Assembly: GCF_025947305.1 (NCBI RefSeq)
Contig: NZ_CP110009.1
Coordinates: 1,963,501 to 2,027,500, forward strand
Source: Flavobacterium sp. N3904
Lineage (GTDB): Bacteria > Bacteroidota > Bacteroidia > Flavobacteriales > Flavobacteriaceae
DNA: 64,000 bases
Direction: 5' to 3'
Position 1 is the first letter of the stretch. Each line of letters starts with the position of its first letter. Below are positions 27,814 through 36,966 of this stretch, in pieces. The position numbers were made by a program, and so were the translations under genes. The notes under the pieces were generated by a model. That model searched no databases and was not told where the DNA came from. It worked only from the letters and a program-made list of their open reading frames with translations.

Positions 27814-28931
27814 TGAAATTACTAATTGTTTCGGCGGCTCCATTTATTTTTAAGGATGAAAAGTGTTTTGCCTATAGTCCTTATGTAAAGGAGTTGGTTA
27901 TCTGGGAAAAATATGCAACAGAGATTTCTTTTTGCTGCCCCGTTTGGAAAACTCCAAACGGATTATTGGTTGAAGAAATTCCATTTGATGTAAAAAAGCA
28001 CTTCAGATTAATTGATTTTAATTTAAATAATTTTACCAATATCGGTAAAGCCTTTTTTTATGCTTTATGGAATGTTTTAATTATTTTTAAGGCGATGTAC
28101 CAAGCTGACCATATTCATTTGCGATGCCCCGGAAATATTGGCTTATTGGGTTGTTTCGTTCAAATTTTCTTTCCGATCAAACTAAAAACGGCAAAATATG
28201 CAGGAAATTGGGACCTAAAAGCGAAACAGCCCTGGAGTTATCGTTTGCAAAAATGGATTTTGAGCAATACCTTTTTGAGCCGGAATATGCAGGTTTTGGT
28301 CTATGGTGAATGGGACGGAAGCACGAAGAACATAAAACCTTTTTTTACCGCTACCTATTCGGAAGCCGATAAAGTACCGCTGAAATCATTGGATCTACAG
28401 GGAATACTACATTTTATTTTTGTTGGTACCTTAGTACCAGGGAAAAATCCATTGTATGCCATTCAATTAGTCGAAGTATTGTATAAAAAAGGATATAATG
28501 TCCGATTGGATTTGTATGGAGAAGGCATAGAGCGTAAGTTTTTAGAAAATTACGTCGTATCCAATGATTTAGAAAAGATTATTCAAATGCATGGAAACCA
28601 AAATCTAGAAACTGTTAAAAGTGCCTATCAAAACAGTCATTTTGTACTTTTGCCTTCCAAAAGTGAAGGTTGGCCCAAAGCAATTGCCGAAGGAATGTTT
28701 TGGGGATGTGTTCCAGTAGCGACTCCAGTATCGTGCTTACCTTTTATGCTCAATGGTGGAGTGAGAGGTGTGTTGTTGCAAATGAATATGGAAGAAGATT
28801 GTCAACAATTAGAGTCAATTCTAAAAAATGATATTGCTTTCGAAACTAAAAGAAAACAAGCATCGGATTGGTCCAGAAAATATACCTTAAATGCTTTTGA
28901 GTCGGCCATAAAAAAAATGCTTGTGCTATGA
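27813..28931 (+). CDS. family 4 glycosyltransferase
   Basis: A 372-residue GT-B protein. LLIVSAAPFIFKDEKCFAYSPYVKELVIW begins the acceptor domain. The donor domain has FIFVGTLVPGKNPLYAIQLVEVL, DLYGEGIERKFLENYV, IIQMHGNQNLETVKSAYQNSHFVLLPSKSEGWPKAIAEGMFWGCVPVA (EX7E-like region) and a final LNAFESAIKKML. ATG 27813 is preferred because it overlaps the previous TGA (TGATG); a TTG at 27810 would add one residue. It overlaps the next gene by 4 nt. Confidence 0.88.
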   Translation: MKLLIVSAAPFIFKDEKCFAYSPYVKELVIWEKYATEISFCCPVWKTPNGLLVEEIPFDVKKHFRLIDFNLNNFTNIGKAFFYALWNVLIIFKAMYQADHIHLRCPGNIGLLGCFVQIFFPIKLKTAKYAGNWDLKAKQPWSYRLQKWILSNTFLSRNMQVLVYGEWDGSTKNIKPFFTATYSEADKVPLKSLDLQGILHFIFVGTLVPGKNPLYAIQLVEVLYKKGYNVRLDLYGEGIERKFLENYVVSNDLEKIIQMHGNQNLETVKSAYQNSHFVLLPSKSEGWPKAIAEGMFWGCVPVATPVSCLPFMLNGGVRGVLLQMNMEEDCQQLESILKNDIAFETKRKQASDWSRKYTLNAFESAIKKMLVL

Positions 28932-30001
28932 GAATTATACAAATCATAGATTCCCTTGAAGCAGGCGGCGCCGAGCGTATGGCCGTAAACTATGCAAATG
29001 CATTGGTTAGTGAAATTGATTTTTCAGGACTGGTTGCCACCCGAAAAGAAGGTCCGTTGCTGCATCAACTTGATACAAAAGTCCCGTACTTATTTTTGAA
29101 TAAAAAACGACAACTTGATTTTGTCGCTCTATTTCGATTACGGTCTTTTGTTAAAAAAAATAAGGTGACCCATATTCACGCCCATAGTACGTCCTTTTTT
29201 TTGGCTTTTTTATTGAAAATTATTCAGCCTTCGCTAAAAATTATCTGGCATGATCATTATGGAAACAATGAATTTCTAGCAACAAGACCCAGTTTTGTGT
29301 TAAAACTGACTGCGCCTTTTTTTTATGGAATCATAGTTGTTAATCAAAAACTCAAAAAATGGTCAGAGGAAAAACTAAAAGCTAAGAATGTCATTTATTT
29401 GCCTAATTTCCCAATAAAAGAAATTGGTGCCGGTGATCCTACTTTACTGGAAGGTACGGTTGAAAAACGAATTGTATCTCTGGCCAATCTAAGGGAACAA
29501 AAAAATCATTTTTTACTGTTGAAAGTAGCCCAAAAACTAAAAGAATCCCATCCTGACTGGACTTTTCATTTGTTTGGGAAAAATTTTGAGGATGACTATT
29601 CCAGACAAATTGTAAAACAAATTAAGGAGAGTGATTTAGAAAACAATGTTTTCCTTTATGGCTCCAAGCAAGATGTTGAAAATATACTTAATCAGGCCTC
29701 TTTTGCGATTTTGACATCAAAATCGGAAGGCTTGCCTGTTGCGCTGTTGGAGTATGGATTGCATAAAAAAGCTGTAGTAATTACCAATGTGGGCGAAATG
29801 CCAATGATCGTGCAAAACCAGAAAAACGGACTTATCGTACCTTCCAACAATGCCGATCTGTTTTATAATGCTTTAGTAGAATTGATAAGTAATGAAATGT
29901 TGCGCTCTGAATACGGCACTGCGCTTTACGAAACCATTCAAGCGGACTATACTGCAGAAAGCGTATTGAAAAAATATTTAGGTTGGTTGAAAAAAGCATA
30001 A
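28928..30001 (+). CDS. family 4 glycosyltransferase
   Basis: A canonical GT4 of 357 residues. MRIIQIIDSLEAGGAERMAVNYANAL is the family's GGAER acceptor loop. THIHAHSTSFFLAFLLK and IIWHDHYGN follow. The donor side has RIVSLANLREQKNHFLLLKVAQKL, FLYGSKQDVENILNQASFAILTSKSEGLPVALLEYGLHKKAVVITNVGEMP (EX7E) and ENGLIV-like QKNGLIVPSNNADLF. The start overlaps the preceding stop (ATGA). One base separates its stop from the next start codon, so the polymerase-like gene is likely co-translated. Confidence 0.92.
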   Translation: MRIIQIIDSLEAGGAERMAVNYANALVSEIDFSGLVATRKEGPLLHQLDTKVPYLFLNKKRQLDFVALFRLRSFVKKNKVTHIHAHSTSFFLAFLLKIIQPSLKIIWHDHYGNNEFLATRPSFVLKLTAPFFYGIIVVNQKLKKWSEEKLKAKNVIYLPNFPIKEIGAGDPTLLEGTVEKRIVSLANLREQKNHFLLLKVAQKLKESHPDWTFHLFGKNFEDDYSRQIVKQIKESDLENNVFLYGSKQDVENILNQASFAILTSKSEGLPVALLEYGLHKKAVVITNVGEMPMIVQNQKNGLIVPSNNADLFYNALVELISNEMLRSEYGTALYETIQADYTAESVLKKYLGWLKKA

Positions 30002-30002
30002 A

Positions 30003-31346
30003 ATGAAGAAAGAAGAATTATCATATATTTATCTACTGCTGTTTCATGCTTTTGTTGGGGTATTGTTATTTGCGTTGCCTTTTATTTCTAAAATATACAC
30101 TTTAACTATTTTTGTTTTTGGTATATTTTATATTGTAAAAAATAAAAACAGAAATAATGAAGCACTTCTAATTTCAGCCTATATTGTGGGTGCTGAAGTA
30201 CTTTTAAGGATGACTGGTGGAATGTTTTTGAATGAGTTTGCAAAGTATGCTATCCTGATTTTTATGTTTTTAGGCATGATTTATTCGGGATTTTCCAATA
30301 AAGCTATCTTGTATTGGCTGTTCTTGATATTGCTTATTCCTAGTATTATTATCGCTACGGTTTCGTTGGATTTTGAGACTGACATTCGAAAAGCCATCGC
30401 ATTTAATATTTCAGGACCCGTTTGTTTAGGGATTTCGGCTATATATTGTTACCAACGACCTATCACTTTTGACAGATTAAAGGGAGTAATTACAGCTTTT
30501 TCTTTGCCATTGGTTGCTATTGTAGTTTATTTATTTCTGTATACTCCTAGTGTAAAAGATGTGGTTACAGGAACGCAATCCAATTTTGAAACCTCGGGCG
30601 GTTTTGGTCCCAATCAAGTATCTACAATTCTTGGATTGGGAATTTTTGTTTTTTTTGTACAACTATTGTTAAATTCCAAAAATAAAACATTTCAATTGAT
30701 CAATGCCGGATTGGCTATGGTTTTTGCTTTTAGGGGAATCGTAACTTTTTCCCGAGGAGGAGTAATGACAGCAGTCGTGATGATTTTTCTTCTTTTGGCA
30801 GTACTTTATTTTCAGGCTGGAATTAAGACAAAACCCAAAATAGGATTGATTATTATCTTCTCCTTTGTGGCAGGAATGGGTGTTTGGGGATACAGCTCAG
30901 TACAAACCAGCGGGTTAATTAATAAACGGTATGCGAATCAAGATGCTAGAGGACGAGAGAAAAAAAGTCAATTAACTGGAAGGGAAACACTCATTGCCAC
31001 CGAATTGCAAATGTTTATTGATAACCCTATTTTTGGGGTTGGTGTAGGCAAAAATAAAGAGATTCGGGAAAAAGAAACAGGAATACAATCGGCTTCCCAT
31101 AATGAAATAACCAGAATGTTGGCAGAACATGGTTCACTTGGTTTAATAGATTTAATGATTCTTTTTTTTACCCCTTTATTTTTATTTATAAACAACCGTC
31201 AAAATATATTGGCGCTTTCTTTTTTGGCTTTTTGGTTATTGACCATCAATCATGCTGCCATGCGCCTGGCTGCACCCGCTTTTGTTTATGCCCTCTCATT
31301 ATTAAAAGTCTATACTGTTGAAGCACCTACTGTACATAGGAAATAA
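30003..31346 (+). CDS. O-antigen polymerase/ligase family membrane protein (Wzy/WaaL-like)
   Basis: A hydrophobic protein of 447 residues with about 10-12 membrane segments. The large periplasmic loop falls between SRGGVMTAVVMIFLLLAVLYFQ and the distal segments and contains LTGRETLIATELQMFIDNPIFGVGVGKNKE followed by SASHNEITRMLAEHGSLGLIDLM. That GVG...H-N-E-x-x-x-x-L-A-E-x-G signature marks the Wzy_C family. It could polymerise repeat units or ligate glycan to lipid A-core; the two cannot be told apart by eye. Its presence in a locus with an ABC exporter favours ligase, or two export routes. Confidence 0.85.
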   Translation: MKKEELSYIYLLLFHAFVGVLLFALPFISKIYTLTIFVFGIFYIVKNKNRNNEALLISAYIVGAEVLLRMTGGMFLNEFAKYAILIFMFLGMIYSGFSNKAILYWLFLILLIPSIIIATVSLDFETDIRKAIAFNISGPVCLGISAIYCYQRPITFDRLKGVITAFSLPLVAIVVYLFLYTPSVKDVVTGTQSNFETSGGFGPNQVSTILGLGIFVFFVQLLLNSKNKTFQLINAGLAMVFAFRGIVTFSRGGVMTAVVMIFLLLAVLYFQAGIKTKPKIGLIIIFSFVAGMGVWGYSSVQTSGLINKRYANQDARGREKKSQLTGRETLIATELQMFIDNPIFGVGVGKNKEIREKETGIQSASHNEITRMLAEHGSLGLIDLMILFFTPLFLFINNRQNILALSFLAFWLLTINHAAMRLAAPAFVYALSLLKVYTVEAPTVHRK

Positions 31347-32328
31347 ACTATCAGGGCATGGAGTTACTCCAACCACTATCGAAACTCTTGGGCCACTTTT
31401 GGAGCGGGAGGGATATATTGTTTTTTATACTTCTTCCCAAAAAAATAAGTTGTTACGGCTGATGGCTATGTTGTATAGTGTTTTTCGTTATTGTAAAGCA
31501 ATAGATTATGTACTTATTGATACTTACAGCACAATCAATTTTTGGTACGCATTGGCCACAAGTCAATTGTGCCGATTATTACGATTAAAATATATTCCAA
31601 TTTTGCACGGGGGTAATTTACCAGACCGATTAAAGAAAAATCCAATAGTTAGCAGAATGATTTTTGATCATTCCTATTGTAATGTGTCTCCTTCACTTTA
31701 TTTGATGGAGCAGTTCAGAGAACACGGATTTTTTAATTTGGAATACATCCCCAATAGTATAGAAACCGAAAATTATCCTTTTCAAGTACGCGAAAAAGCA
31801 GCTCCAAATCTTTTGTGGGTGCGCTCCTTTGCTACTATTTATAATCCAATAATGGCTCTGGAGGTGTTTTATAAATTAAAGCAAATCTACCCAAATGCGA
31901 CTCTTTGTATGGTTGGGCCTGAAAAAGACGGTAGTTTAGCAAAAGCACAACAGAAAGCAACAGCATTAAATCTGGATGTTCATTTTACAGGAAAACTATC
32001 CAAAAGTGACTGGATCAGTCTTTCAAGTAATTATTCTATTTTTATCAATACGACTCATTTTGACAATATGCCCATAAGTATTCTGGAAGTTATGAGTTTG
32101 GGTCTGGCCGTGGTTTCTACAGCAGTTGGAGGTATTCCATTTTTATTGGAACATAAAAAAGAGGCCTTGTTAATTCCAGATAATGATGTTGATAAAATGG
32201 TTGAGGGTATCATTGAATTGATTGAAAACCCTGTTTTTTTTGTTGAAATTACTTCAAAAGCAAGAACGAAAGCAGCGCAGTTTGAATGGCAAAGTGTCAA
32301 GCCTAAGTGGATAACTATTTTAAAATAA
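31318..32328 (+). CDS. family 4 glycosyltransferase
   Basis: The 336-residue GT-B protein opens LLYIGNKLSGHGVTPTTIETLGPLLEREGY. IPILHGGNLPDRLKKNP, NVSPSLYLMEQF and IPNSIETENYPF make the acceptor domain. LLWVRSFATIYNPIMALEVFYKL, MVGPEKDGSLAKAQQ, VHFTGKLSKSDWISLSSNYSIFINTTHFDNMPISILEVMSLGLAVVSTAVGGIPFLL (EX7E) make the donor side. The only start that keeps this N-terminus is TTG 31318, giving a 29-nt overlap with the polymerase-like gene. The next Met is deep in the domain. Confidence 0.85.
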   Translation: MKHLLYIGNKLSGHGVTPTTIETLGPLLEREGYIVFYTSSQKNKLLRLMAMLYSVFRYCKAIDYVLIDTYSTINFWYALATSQLCRLLRLKYIPILHGGNLPDRLKKNPIVSRMIFDHSYCNVSPSLYLMEQFREHGFFNLEYIPNSIETENYPFQVREKAAPNLLWVRSFATIYNPIMALEVFYKLKQIYPNATLCMVGPEKDGSLAKAQQKATALNLDVHFTGKLSKSDWISLSSNYSIFINTTHFDNMPISILEVMSLGLAVVSTAVGGIPFLLEHKKEALLIPDNDVDKMVEGIIELIENPVFFVEITSKARTKAAQFEWQSVKPKWITILK

Positions 32329-32384
32329 AAAAGATTTAAATTTTTATTATAAGTAACTTGCAAGTCCCCCCAAATTTGAAAATA

Positions 32385-33779
32385 ATGAAAAATAAAAAAA
32401 AAATACACTTCGAAATATCAGAGCGGAAAATACTTTTGCGGTTTTTTGATGTGGTTTTTGTGCTTGCTGCTTTGTATATTATAGGGCAGATTTTTAATTT
32501 TAAATATTTTTCATTTTCGAGTACTAACTATTACTGGCTTATTGTTCTCGCTATTTATATAAATGTTTTCGGAGCCATTTTTGAGATGTACAATCTTCAG
32601 GTGGCGAGCAATCATTTTCAAGTATTGCGAAGTACAATACTAACAACTTCCACTACAGTTGTATTTTATTTGCTGACTCCTATTTTCTCACCTCAATTGC
32701 CCAAAAACAGGTTACAATTACTAGTATTTTACTGTATTGTTTTTATTGCATTGTATTCATGGAGAATGATTTATGTTCAGTTTTTGGCTTCAAATCGTTT
32801 TATTCAAAAGGTGGTTTTGGTCTGTGGCGGGGAACAAATCGAGGAGCTTATTGAAGGCCTTGAGAATGTAGATCCACATTACAAAATAGTAGGTTATATC
32901 AATTCAGACCTGTCCAATACAAATGATTTTGAGTACCATTTTGTACAGCAAATAAAAAATGAAAATTTAAGCTTGTTTGTAATCGAAAATGGAGTTTCCG
33001 AAATTGTGGTGGCTTCGCAAAAGACCGACGGGATTACTCCTGAATTATATCATCAATTAATTCAATTATTGGAATCGGGCAAAAGTATACGGGAATATAC
33101 CCAAGTGTATGAAAGCAAAACGCAGCGAATTCCCGTTCAGTATATTGCAAGGGATTTTTATCGTTTTTTTCCATTTAGCCGCAGCAATCAAAACAAATTG
33201 TATTTGTCTTTTATAAGAATATTTGAAATTGTATTTTCTTTAATTGGCTTGAGTGTCGGTGTCGTTTTCATTCCTTTTATTTTGATTGGAAATCTTTTCT
33301 GGAATCAAGGAAAACTTTTTTATACCCAAAAAAGAGTTGGTAAAGATGGTGTGGTTTTTAAAATTATAAAATTCCGGACCATGGTTAAAAACGCAGAATC
33401 CCAAGGAGCTGTTTTTGCCAAAGCCAATGATTCTAGGGTTACGAAATTTGGGAAATTTTTGAGAAAAACGAGAATTGATGAGATTCCTCAATTCCTTAAT
33501 ATTATCAAGGGAGAAATGGGTATTATCGGCCCTCGTCCAGAGCGACCAGTATTTGTTCGAGAGATTGCTCAAATTATGCCATTCTATGAAACAAGACATA
33601 TTATTAAACCCGGTCTTACGGGTTGGGCACAAGTTAATTATTCTTATGGCGAAAAACTGGAAGATAGTTTGGTAAAACTACAATATGATTTATACTACAT
33701 CAAACACCGCAGTATTTATCTGGATTTGAGTATTGCATTCAAAACCATTTCAACTGTTTTGTTTTATAGAGGACAGTAA
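32385..33779 (+). CDS. polyprenyl-phosphate sugar-1-phosphate transferase (WcaJ/WbaP-like)
   Basis: The priming enzyme of the locus. The 464-residue protein has about five N-terminal membrane helices and a central Rossmann-like region (VVLVCGGEQIEELIEGL). Its C-terminal bacterial sugar-transferase domain shows FKIIKFRTMVKNAE, FGKFLRKTRIDEIPQFLNIIKGEMGIIGPRPERPVF and GLTGWAQVNYSYGEKLEDSLVKLQYDLYYIKH. It moves a sugar-1-phosphate from its UDP donor to undecaprenyl phosphate at the inner membrane, starting chain assembly. ATG 32385 was chosen; TTG 32358 would add 9 unlikely residues. It is the last gene of the long + strand run; the next gene converges on it after 1 nt. Confidence 0.92.
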   Translation: MKNKKKIHFEISERKILLRFFDVVFVLAALYIIGQIFNFKYFSFSSTNYYWLIVLAIYINVFGAIFEMYNLQVASNHFQVLRSTILTTSTTVVFYLLTPIFSPQLPKNRLQLLVFYCIVFIALYSWRMIYVQFLASNRFIQKVVLVCGGEQIEELIEGLENVDPHYKIVGYINSDLSNTNDFEYHFVQQIKNENLSLFVIENGVSEIVVASQKTDGITPELYHQLIQLLESGKSIREYTQVYESKTQRIPVQYIARDFYRFFPFSRSNQNKLYLSFIRIFEIVFSLIGLSVGVVFIPFILIGNLFWNQGKLFYTQKRVGKDGVVFKIIKFRTMVKNAESQGAVFAKANDSRVTKFGKFLRKTRIDEIPQFLNIIKGEMGIIGPRPERPVFVREIAQIMPFYETRHIIKPGLTGWAQVNYSYGEKLEDSLVKLQYDLYYIKHRSIYLDLSIAFKTISTVLFYRGQ

Positions 33780-33780
33780 A

Positions 33781-34920
33781 TTAAATAATTATTGGTATTC
33801 TCTTTTTGTTTCTTAAGGCCAAACGCGTTAAAACAACCAAATTGGTTATCAATAATGGAGTAATTATAAGCAAATGAACTTTGTTTACCACCAAAAAGAA
33901 ATACAATAAAAGGGTAATTATATTAAAAAAGGCCAGTTTATAAATACATTTTTTATTTTTTGTAACATAAAAATAGAACAATATAAATAAGGTTGGGTTA
34001 AACAATAAAATGTTATAGTTGTATCCTAATTCTTGATGTGAGGAATAAAATCCTAAAAACACGAAAAACAATCCAAATAAAGCTACAGTAAAAAGATAGA
34101 TAAAATCAATTGCTTTTTTGTTAACAAAAATTACAAGTCCAAGAATAAATAAATAGGTGTAACAATTGTTCCACCAAGAACTTGGAATTTCTTTATCAAA
34201 AACTAGCAATTCTTTGTTTTCAGGACATAAAGGCTGTTTATTATAGTTTATTAATTTTAAACTTTTTTGAAGTTCAAAAGGCAAGAAAATTTTTGAGCCA
34301 TCGTGATCTAATTTTCGTCCAAAAATAATGCTTGTCCCTAGTTTTTCATAAAAATGATTGTCAAAATAAGGAAATAAAATAGCTCTATATGTAAGGTCTG
34401 TATCTGCTTTTTTGATAATTACTTTACTGCCTAATGTTGTATTTATGATGTCGACTACCTTTGATGTGCAATTGTTATCTATAAATTTATAATTGTAAAC
34501 CCGCTCGTCTGACAACAAAGTTTTTGCCAGATTATCATATAGTTTTTGTTTGAGCGGTAATGAAATATTTAGATCTTGTTCGTAAACGGATCTTTTTTCA
34601 TAGTTGTACTCGTTCATAAAATCTGAAAAACGATGGACTACAATGAAATAATTTAAATCTCCTTTTATAAATTGCATTACGAAATTGGGCGTATCAAAGT
34701 CAAAAGCTCCGTAATTGTAAACGACGTCAAGATTGTTGTCAACGTCCTGAACTCTTATGGCTGTATGACCAAATAATGAATACGATTCGTTTCCGGTACC
34801 ACAAGTAATGACACTAACATGAGCATTTTTTGACAGCACAGTATTTTGAGCAAATAAGTGATGCGTTGCGGTCAATAAAAATATGAAAATAAATGTGTTG
34901 TAAAAAAAGGAAGCTCTCAT
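33781..34920 (-). CDS. DUF4105 (Lnb-like) membrane protein
   Basis: The 379-residue protein starts with a signal peptide (FFYNTFIFIFLLTATHHLFAQ) and a periplasmic domain. VITCGTGNESYSLFGHTAIRVQD, VVYNYGAFDFDTPNFVMQFIKG, LNYFIV and YNYKFIDNNCTSKVVDIINTTL are the DUF4105/Lnb N-terminal periplasmic domain blocks, with conserved H and C residues suggesting a papain-like/NlpC-related hydrolase fold. The C-terminal third is four to five membrane helices. In Flavobacteriia these proteins occur near secretion or lipoprotein genes; the function is not established. Confidence 0.82.
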   Translation of the reverse strand: MRASFFYNTFIFIFLLTATHHLFAQNTVLSKNAHVSVITCGTGNESYSLFGHTAIRVQDVDNNLDVVYNYGAFDFDTPNFVMQFIKGDLNYFIVVHRFSDFMNEYNYEKRSVYEQDLNISLPLKQKLYDNLAKTLLSDERVYNYKFIDNNCTSKVVDIINTTLGSKVIIKKADTDLTYRAILFPYFDNHFYEKLGTSIIFGRKLDHDGSKIFLPFELQKSLKLINYNKQPLCPENKELLVFDKEIPSSWWNNCYTYLFILGLVIFVNKKAIDFIYLFTVALFGLFFVFLGFYSSHQELGYNYNILLFNPTLFILFYFYVTKNKKCIYKLAFFNIITLLLYFFLVVNKVHLLIITPLLITNLVVLTRLALRNKKRIPIII

Positions 34921-34973
34921 TTTGTCAAATATTAGAAAAATAAAGTTAATGCAAAATTTCTGTTTTTTTAATT

Positions 34974-36044
34974 TTAATTCCTAAAAAGAGACAGATCTAT
35001 TTTTAAAGAAAAAATGTTCGAATACAAAGCAGTACTTTGACTTCCTAATGATGTTAGCGCATAGTCAATCTCGATGCCTTTGTATTTGAACCCCAAACCG
35101 ATATTGGGCTGAAAACCTATTTTTTCTGAATTGTCCAATTGTTCTACTTTTTGAAAATTTCCAACACCTGCTCTCAAAAAAGCAAGGTTGGTGTACCCAA
35201 ATTCCAATCCGATGGCGGGATCGATGCTTACAAAAGAGGTTGAAATTATATCATTGGTTTGGGTAAATTGCATGTTCATATTGGCTGTAGCCAAAAGACT
35301 GTAGTCTTCATGAAAAATAAATTTTCTGGCCACGCCCAGTTGTGCTTTTGGTAATGTGATCTCTGAGCTTTCGGGTAATTCTTGGTTTTCTCCAGGAATG
35401 GCATCCGCAATTTTTTGGTAGGCTTCCTCGTTTATATTCCAAATATTATAAGTGGTGGTGATATCTCGAAGCATCAGTCCAAATTGCCAATCGTTTTTTT
35501 CGAATTGCAGTCCAAAATCAAAGCCAAAACCCCAAGAAGTGGCAAAATTCCCAATGATTCTTCGAATAATTTTAGCATTTACACCGTATTGAAAACCTTC
35601 CACCGGTAATTTTACAGCGTACGAAAAAGTAAATCCGTAATCGGCTGTAGAGAATAATTTAATTCTATTGTAATCTATATTTCCTTCACCATCTATTAAA
35701 TCAGTTGTATTCAGGATGTCGTCAACTCCAAAACGAATCATTGAAATTCCCCATGCACTTCGATCATCAATAGGACTGGCGTAAGCGGCATAATCGTATT
35801 TGGCTATATTTGCAAAGTAATTGGCGTGCATCAAAGCAATCTGATTTTCTTCCAGATGTACTAATCCTGCAGGGTTCCAGTAACAGGAATTTACGTCATT
35901 TGTTGAGGCAACAACTGCATTTGCCATTCCCAAGGCTGCAGCATCAACACCAATATTCATAAACTCATTCGAGTATTTGCGAACGGTTTGACTGTAACAA
36001 TTTGCAGCAACGAAAAGCAATAAAAAGAGTTGTGTTTTTCTCAA
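34974..36044 (-). CDS. PorV/PorQ-family outer-membrane beta-barrel protein (T9SS-associated)
   Basis: A signal peptide (KTQLFLLLFVAANCYSQ) is followed by a UPF0164/FadL-like barrel protein. EFMNIGVDAAALGMANAVVASTNDVNSCYWNPAGLVHLEENQIALMHANYF matches the conserved PorV/PorQ N-terminal segment, and EIDYALTSLGSQSTALYSNIFSLKIDLSLF is the usual C-terminal strand pair with terminal aromatic-ending motif. PorV and PorQ shuttle or tether cargo in the type IX secretion system. At 356 residues it resembles the shorter PorV2/PorQ group. The preceding DUF4105 gene ends just downstream, on the same strand. Confidence 0.82.
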   Translation of the reverse strand: MRKTQLFLLLFVAANCYSQTVRKYSNEFMNIGVDAAALGMANAVVASTNDVNSCYWNPAGLVHLEENQIALMHANYFANIAKYDYAAYASPIDDRSAWGISMIRFGVDDILNTTDLIDGEGNIDYNRIKLFSTADYGFTFSYAVKLPVEGFQYGVNAKIIRRIIGNFATSWGFGFDFGLQFEKNDWQFGLMLRDITTTYNIWNINEEAYQKIADAIPGENQELPESSEITLPKAQLGVARKFIFHEDYSLLATANMNMQFTQTNDIISTSFVSIDPAIGLEFGYTNLAFLRAGVGNFQKVEQLDNSEKIGFQPNIGLGFKYKGIEIDYALTSLGSQSTALYSNIFSLKIDLSLFRN

Positions 36045-36235
36045 AAGATATGATTTGTAAAAGAAGATTTATTTTTAATTTTCACCAAAAATAAAGTTTT
36101 TTGATGATGTAACTTCTTCATTTTAATTAATTAATGCTATTTAAATTAAAGTAGTCGAAAATCTCTATTAAAAACGACTATCTCTTTCAGTTATTGTATT
36201 AAATTTGTCAAGCATTAAATCCAAAAATCACTTCA
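36045..36235. other. divergent intergenic region
   Basis: The 191-nt gap between the PorV/PorQ-family gene (minus) and pssA (plus) is strongly AT-rich and should hold both promoters. -7-like sequences are visible: TAAATTTG at 36200-36207 (+) and CAAAAATA, i.e. TATTTTTG on the minus strand, at 36086-36093. Neither has a TTG at the right distance, so no promoter is called. Confidence 0.35.
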
Positions 36236-36958
36236 ATGAACATTAAAAAACACATCCCGAATACAATTACACTACTCAATCTTTTTTGTGGCTGCATCGC
36301 ATTGGTATTTGTTAGCAATGATCGTTTTGAAATGGCATTCTATTTTGTTTGCCTTGGGATATTTTTAGATTTTTTTGATGGTTTTTTTGCCCGTTTATTT
36401 AACGTTTCGGGAGCTCTTGGCTTGCAATTGGATTCTTTGGCCGATATGGTTACCAGCGGGGTGGTTCCGGGTTTTGTAATGTACAAAATGATGCAAAGTA
36501 GCTCTGTTTATATGAACGAAGGCTGGCTTCAATATTTTCCTTATTTGGGATTTATCATTACTTTAGGGTCTTGTTTTCGTTTGGCAAAATTTAATATAGA
36601 CACGCGTCAAACCGATTCGTTTATTGGTTTACCCACTCCCGCCAATGCTCTTTTTATACTAAGTCTTCCTCTTGTAAAGGAATATTATTCTGAGGAATCG
36701 TTGATGGTGCTGGAAATTTTAACCGAAAAATGGGTTTTATTATTAATTGCATTGTTTAGCGCTTATATCTTGAACGCCGAGATTCCTTTATTCTCTTTAA
36801 AAATCAAAAAAATTAATTTCAAGGATAATTTGCTGCAAATTGTTTTCTTAGCTATCTCCGTTTTAATGTTGTTTTCGCTTCACTATTTGGGAGTTACATT
36901 GGTAATTGTTTTTTATGTTTTACTATCAGTAATTAACAATAAATTTCTAAAAAATTAA
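36236..36958 (+). CDS. pssA: CDP-diacylglycerol-serine O-phosphatidyltransferase
   Basis: Makes phosphatidylserine from CDP-diacylglycerol and serine at the inner membrane, the precursor of phosphatidylethanolamine. The CDP-alcohol phosphotransferase signature is complete: D45-x2-D48-G-x2-A-R-x8-G-x3-D66-x3-D70 in LDFFDGFFARLFNVSGALGL and QLDSLAD. About seven to eight hydrophobic segments follow, including ITLGSCFRLAKFNIDTR and GLPTPANALFILSL. At 240 residues the length is normal for the Bacillus-type enzyme. It is followed after 8 nt by a GH25 lysozyme gene. Confidence 0.93.
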   Translation: MNIKKHIPNTITLLNLFCGCIALVFVSNDRFEMAFYFVCLGIFLDFFDGFFARLFNVSGALGLQLDSLADMVTSGVVPGFVMYKMMQSSSVYMNEGWLQYFPYLGFIITLGSCFRLAKFNIDTRQTDSFIGLPTPANALFILSLPLVKEYYSEESLMVLEILTEKWVLLLIALFSAYILNAEIPLFSLKIKKINFKDNLLQIVFLAISVLMLFSLHYLGVTLVIVFYVLLSVINNKFLKN

Positions 36959-36966
36959 TTTTTTGG

